Shown in pieces: positions 5,979-8,453 of a stretch of DNA of 8,453 nucleotides. A program made the position numbers and the translations under genes. Source of the DNA: an uncultured Dehalococcoidia bacterium (GTDB lineage: Bacteria > Chloroflexota > Dehalococcoidia > Dehalococcoidales > UBA3254); assembly GCA_903890885.1 (NCBI GenBank), contig CAITCX010000056.1:1-8453 (forward strand), read 5' to 3'. Numbering within the stretch: position 1 is the first letter of the stretch; each line of letters opens with the position of its first letter. The notes under the pieces are model-generated. The model was given only the letters and a program-made list of their open reading frames with translations, was not told the origin of the DNA and did not search any database.

Positions 5979-5997
5979 AAATTACAAATTACAAATT
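5979..5997. repeat. Short tandem repeat, unit AAATTAC
   Basis: Two full and one partial copy of a seven-base unit lie in the 54-base gap between the DnaC-like gene and the KHG-motif gene. It is AT-rich within a GC-richer operon. No function can be assigned. Confidence 0.5.
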
Positions 5998-6018
5998 CAC
6001 CTACGGCTGTGCATAAAA

Positions 6019-6780
6019 TCACTTATTCTTAACCAGGCGATATTCCGGCCCGCTGATAACCACAATCTTGCTGTTTTTGGCCCGCTGGATGCGGCTGCGG
6101 ATGCGCGCGGTAAACTCATCCGGGGCGCTGTTGGTAGTAATAACCGTGGGCAGTTCGTTGATGTAGCGATAGTCAATAATCGTCTCCAGTTTTTCGATGG
6201 ACCAGTCAGTTTTCTTTTCTGCCCCCAGATCATCGAGTACCAGCAGCTCCACGCGCTGATAAAAGTTAAAGGTAGAATCGTAGGAATGGTCGCCTTCCTG
6301 CTTGAAACCGGCTTTCAACTCATCCAGCAGCAGAGGGACGAAAGCATATTTGGCGGACCTGCCTTTGGCCAGCCAGGCCCGGCATATGGCGATAGCCAGG
6401 TGCGTCTTACCGCGGTCAACCCCACTGCTCAGAGTGAGAAAGACTAATTTGCCATTAACCACAGCCGTGGCGGCCTCGAAAGCTTCTACGAGTTTGGCAT
6501 TCCCGCCGGTTTTAAAAGTGGCAAAGGTCCTATCCTCAGTGGTTGGCGGCAGTTCACACCTTTTCAAGTAGGCGGCCTGCCGTTTCTGCCAATCGGAGCG
6601 TGACTTGCAGTCGCAGCGGATAATTTTATCATAAAGCGGTGTGCCGTCCATGCCCCTGGGGGTAATCCAGCCGCCATCGCGGCAGGTAGGGCAGTTATAT
6701 TTAATTTCAATTGTTCCAGGCTTCAAGTTTGGCTGTGTCATCGGTATGGTTCGCCTGATTATACTGCCTATTGATTCCAT
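6019..6780 (-). CDS. Phage DnaC-like AAA+ helicase loader with zinc-binding N-terminus
   Basis: Protein of 253 residues of the DnaC/IstB-type ATPase group, expected to load the replicative DNA helicase at the origin, like lambda P or host DnaC. The N-terminal part has four cysteines in a CPTC...CDC arrangement (C30, C33, C56, C58), a likely zinc site often found in phage and Firmicute loaders. The ATPase core has a P-loop SGVDRGKTHLA (119-129; K125, T126), Walker B VELLVLDDLG (177-186; D183, D184), sensor I PTVITTNS (211-218; N217) and an arginine-rich ARIRSRIQR stretch (225-233) where the arginine finger lies. The P-loop is unusual: two glycines normally present are S119 and D122. The ATG at 6780 has GGAGG (6793-6789) eight bases upstream, so the long start is chosen over M14. 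This gives a 74-base overlap with the initiator gene. Confidence 0.88.
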   Translation of the reverse strand: MESIGSIIRRTIPMTQPNLKPGTIEIKYNCPTCRDGGWITPRGMDGTPLYDKIIRCDCKSRSDWQKRQAAYLKRCELPPTTEDRTFATFKTGGNAKLVEAFEAATAVVNGKLVFLTLSSGVDRGKTHLAIAICRAWLAKGRSAKYAFVPLLLDELKAGFKQEGDHSYDSTFNFYQRVELLVLDDLGAEKKTDWSIEKLETIIDYRYINELPTVITTNSAPDEFTARIRSRIQRAKNSKIVVISGPEYRLVKNK

Positions 6781-7480
6781 TTCCGTTGCCTCCGTTATTT
6801 TGGGTTATTTGCCTGGCTTTAGACATCCAGTTCAACAGCGCCAGGTGGGGATTTTTAAGCTTGCGGGCGCCGCCGTACCAGTAAAGGTTGAATTTTTCCA
6901 ACTCCAGGTTAAAATCTAAATCCTTAAAGCGTTCCCGTAATTCTTCCTGATAAACTTCAAAATGTTTTTTATGGCCGCTGCCGCCGTCTTCTGCTTTTGT
7001 AATATTCTTGGGTAAAATGCTTTCTTCTAGTGTGTGCACCCCATTGGGTGCAGGTTTTACTCCCCGATTGGTGCAGATTTTTCCGCCGATAGGTGCAGGT
7101 TTTTCCGCAGCGGGGAGTAAGGTTCCATCCTCAACTTGCACCCCGTTGGGTGCCGGTTTGGAATGTTTTCGCCCGATATTTTGCCATAATTCATAGTCTT
7201 TTTGAATGCCATATTCTTTCTTTTGTCCGTCAGCAACCATAGTGATAATTTGCCGCTTTAACAGCAGATCCAAAATCTCCCATATATGCCGTGGTGGAAT
7301 ACCTGTGACCTCCGCGAACTGGGACTGGCTGATCCGGTCCGTCTTTTTATTCCAGCCATAGGTTTTGATAAGGATGCACCAGAAAACACGGTTCTCGTAA
7401 GCTGAGAAATTGGTTTTAGCAATGGCCAGCGCTAACTCAGTAGAAATTTTTACAAATATATCAAGTTGGGGGTTAGCCAT
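6707..7480 (-). CDS. Phage replication initiator, lambda-O-like (Phage_rep_O)
   Basis: Protein of 257 residues. The N-terminal part (about 1-100) matches the winged-helix Phage_rep_O family: IFVKISTELALAIAKTNFSAYENRVFWCI (8-36), KTYGWNKKTDRIS (39-51), then a helix-turn-helix SQFAEVTGIPPRHIWEILDLL (53-73). This domain binds origin DNA. A proline-rich linker (107-150) contains repeated KPAPNGV-like peptides that come from the iteron-like DNA repeats in the gene. The C-terminal part has FNLYWYGGARKLKNPHLALLNWMSKAR (197-223), a conserved motif of phage replisome organisers that contacts the helicase or loader, followed by an Asn/Gly-rich tail. The ATG follows GAGGA by six to seven bases. It is followed by the DnaC-like loader with a 74-base overlap and preceded by ssb at 49 bases. 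Order and roles parallel lambda O-P. Confidence 0.88.
   Translation of the reverse strand: MANPQLDIFVKISTELALAIAKTNFSAYENRVFWCILIKTYGWNKKTDRISQSQFAEVTGIPPRHIWEILDLLLKRQIITMVADGQKKEYGIQKDYELWQNIGRKHSKPAPNGVQVEDGTLLPAAEKPAPIGGKICTNRGVKPAPNGVHTLEESILPKNITKAEDGGSGHKKHFEVYQEELRERFKDLDFNLELEKFNLYWYGGARKLKNPHLALLNWMSKARQITQNNGGNGNGINRQYNQANHTDDTAKLEAWNN
7035..7159. repeat. Iteron-like repeat cluster, candidate phage replication origin
   Basis: Four related units of about 22 bases, consensus CCCCGWTWGGTGCAGGTTTT on the plus strand, lie inside the initiator gene. The GGTGCAG core is at 7047-7053, 7070-7076 (followed by ATTTTT), 7092-7098 and 7149-7155 (GGTGCCG). The outer two carry a longer form, TGCACCCCATTGGGTGCA (7035-7052, seven-base inverted arms) and its relative at 7137-7154. 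Core spacings are 23, 22 and 57 bases. The second unit is therefore in another codon frame, which argues that DNA is conserved and not peptide. Lambda carries its origin iterons inside gene O in the same way. Initiator binding is inferred. Confidence 0.6.
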
Positions 7481-7529
7481 CTCTTTTCCTCAGATGAGTT
7501 TTTAGTTTTAAGCTATAAGTGTGACGAGG

Positions 7530-7910
7530 CTAAAACGGGATATCTTCCAATTCGGGCGGCGCCGCAGGTTCGCCATTCACTTTTTTAGTCAGGAAGATGA
7601 CCTGGCTGGCAATGACCTCTGTGCGGTAATGCTTCTGCCCGTCCTGGCCGTCCCAGGTGCGGGTATGCAGGCGGCCTTCCACATAGACCTGCGAGCCTTT
7701 AACCAGAAACTGGTTGCAGGATTCAGCCTGCCTGTTCCAGGCCACCACGCTGAACCACTCGGTCTCCTCCTGGCGTACGCCAGCCTGATTTGTGAAGCTG
7801 CGATTGACAGCCACATTGAAGCTGGCCACCGCAGAACCGGAGGGGGTAAAGCGCATTTCCGGCTCGGCGCCCAGGTTGCCTATTAACTGCACCCTGTTAA
7901 GTCCGCTCAT
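7530..7910 (-). CDS. ssb: Single-stranded DNA-binding protein
   Basis: Protein of 126 residues that coats single-stranded DNA and recruits repair and replication enzymes. The OB fold is clear: MSGLNRVQLIGNLGAEPEMR (1-20), GSAVASFNVAVNR (25-37), ETEWFSVVAWNRQAE (49-63), LVKGSQVYVEGRL (69-81) and YRTEVIASQVIFL (95-107). The acidic tip EDIPF ends the protein as in bacterial SSBs. The linker between fold and tip is very short (about 12 residues), compared with the longer glycine/proline linker of host SSBs, which fits a phage-encoded form. The ATG overlaps the TGA of the ERF gene (ATGA), so the two are translationally coupled. In this operon it would serve the annealing protein and the origin-firing proteins downstream. 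Confidence 0.96.
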   Translation of the reverse strand: MSGLNRVQLIGNLGAEPEMRFTPSGSAVASFNVAVNRSFTNQAGVRQEETEWFSVVAWNRQAESCNQFLVKGSQVYVEGRLHTRTWDGQDGQKHYRTEVIASQVIFLTKKVNGEPAAPPELEDIPF

Positions 7911-8453
7911 TGTCCTGCCACCTCGCTTTTAAAATCCTGGATGAGCCTATCCGCCTGCTCAAAGGAAAGGTCGGAGAGTTTAGCCACTTTCCACTGGTAG
8001 CCGTCCACTCTGGTTTTCAGATTCTTGCCGGCTTTCTTTAAAGCATCCAGTTGATTAAGTTGCCCTTTAGTAGCCGGAATTTTGACGGGGGCTGCCGGGG
8101 CTTTGGACGACGCCGCTTTAGAAGCTGGTTTTAAGTTAAGCGGGGGCGTTCTGGCCATAGCTCCTTCGGCGTCGTCATCTTCCGTGACGATGCCCAGGAC
8201 AGCCGCCAGTGAATAGCGGCGGGCGTAAGTGAGGGCCGAGCCCAGGGCCTGCGGGTCGTCGGGTTTGACGGGTTTGAGAGGATACCTGCCGCTGATCCAC
8301 TCCCCGGACTCATGGGCCAGCAGGGTCTCAAGGAAAGTGCCGCCGGCGTCTATGCCGCTGACCTGCACCACAGCCAGCCTATTCTCCTGTAAAAGGGCAC
8401 GGCAAACCTCCCAGACGCCGGAGAGGTCGGCATAGCGGGATTTTAGATAGGGA
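7907..8453 (-). CDS. ERF-family single-strand annealing recombinase (5' end outside window)
   Basis: Phage-type protein that anneals complementary single strands for recombination, the counterpart of P22 Erf. The frame is open from the window edge, and the first visible residues (PYLKSRYADLSGVWEVCRAL, then LQENRLAVVQV) are the conserved ERF opening, so the GTG at 8371 is not the start; some N-terminal residues lie beyond 8453. Further conserved features are ESGEWISGRYPL, DDPQALGSALTYARRYSLAAVLGI and the acidic TEDDDAEGA. An alanine/lysine/proline-rich linker (PASKAASSKAPAAPVK) leads to a C-terminal helical segment (QLNQLDALKKAGK to the end), a likely partner-binding tail. About 181 residues are visible. 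It ends in the ATGA overlap with ssb, a common pairing because annealing proteins act on SSB-coated DNA. Confidence 0.9.
   Translation of the reverse strand, partial: PYLKSRYADLSGVWEVCRALLQENRLAVVQVSGIDAGGTFLETLLAHESGEWISGRYPLKPVKPDDPQALGSALTYARRYSLAAVLGIVTEDDDAEGAMARTPPLNLKPASKAASSKAPAAPVKIPATKGQLNQLDALKKAGKNLKTRVDGYQWKVAKLSDLSFEQADRLIQDFKSEVAGQ

Noticed and set aside
7035..7159. CRISPR array
   Set aside because: Units are only about 22 bases and nearly abut, there are no spacers of regular length, and the cluster is inside a recognisable gene.

Overview
The window looks like a chromosomal stretch of a Gram-positive, probably clostridial (Peptococcaceae-like) Firmicute. The basis is strong GGAGG-type ribosome binding sites, GTG and other non-ATG starts, a Firmicute-style phage replication initiator and a RelBE-type toxin-antitoxin pair. 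No species can be named from the sequence. Base composition is uneven: the trkH-like gene is AT-rich, while the antiporter gene and the phage-type genes on the right are clearly richer in G+C.

Left part (1-3076): the window opens inside a small membrane-protein gene (2-148). A CPA2-type cation:proton antiporter (minus strand, to 326) and a TrkH-type potassium channel subunit (plus strand, to 3076) are then transcribed away from each other from a shared gap of about 117 bases. Together they form a monovalent-cation and pH homeostasis pair. No TrkA-type regulatory gene is visible.

Middle part (3077-5718): an accessory region with a RelBE/ParE-like toxin-antitoxin operon (3499-3964), a second, complete copy of the small membrane protein gene (4321-4524), a small FMN-binding split-barrel protein (4827-5213) and a small predicted exported protein (minus, 5261-5518). 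Three copies of a roughly 100-130 base dispersed repeat lie in the gaps (3248-3378, 4113-4220, 4614-4710). A fourth (5748-5872) lies inside a real small gene, in the same orientation. On the minus strand the copies read as homologous peptide with no length changes between them, so they look like gene-derived fragments.

Right part (5719-8453): a minus-strand, phage-like recombination and replication module, read from right to left. It holds an ERF-family single-strand annealing protein (5' end outside the window), SSB, a lambda-O-like replication initiator, a DnaC-like helicase loader and a small KHG-motif protein. The most interesting signal is a cluster of four iteron-like repeats (7035-7159) inside the middle of the initiator gene. 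Three are spaced 23 and 22 bases apart and one is read in a different codon frame, so the DNA, not the peptide, appears to be conserved. This matches the lambda arrangement, where the origin lies inside gene O and the loader gene follows, and suggests an uncharacterised phage-type origin.
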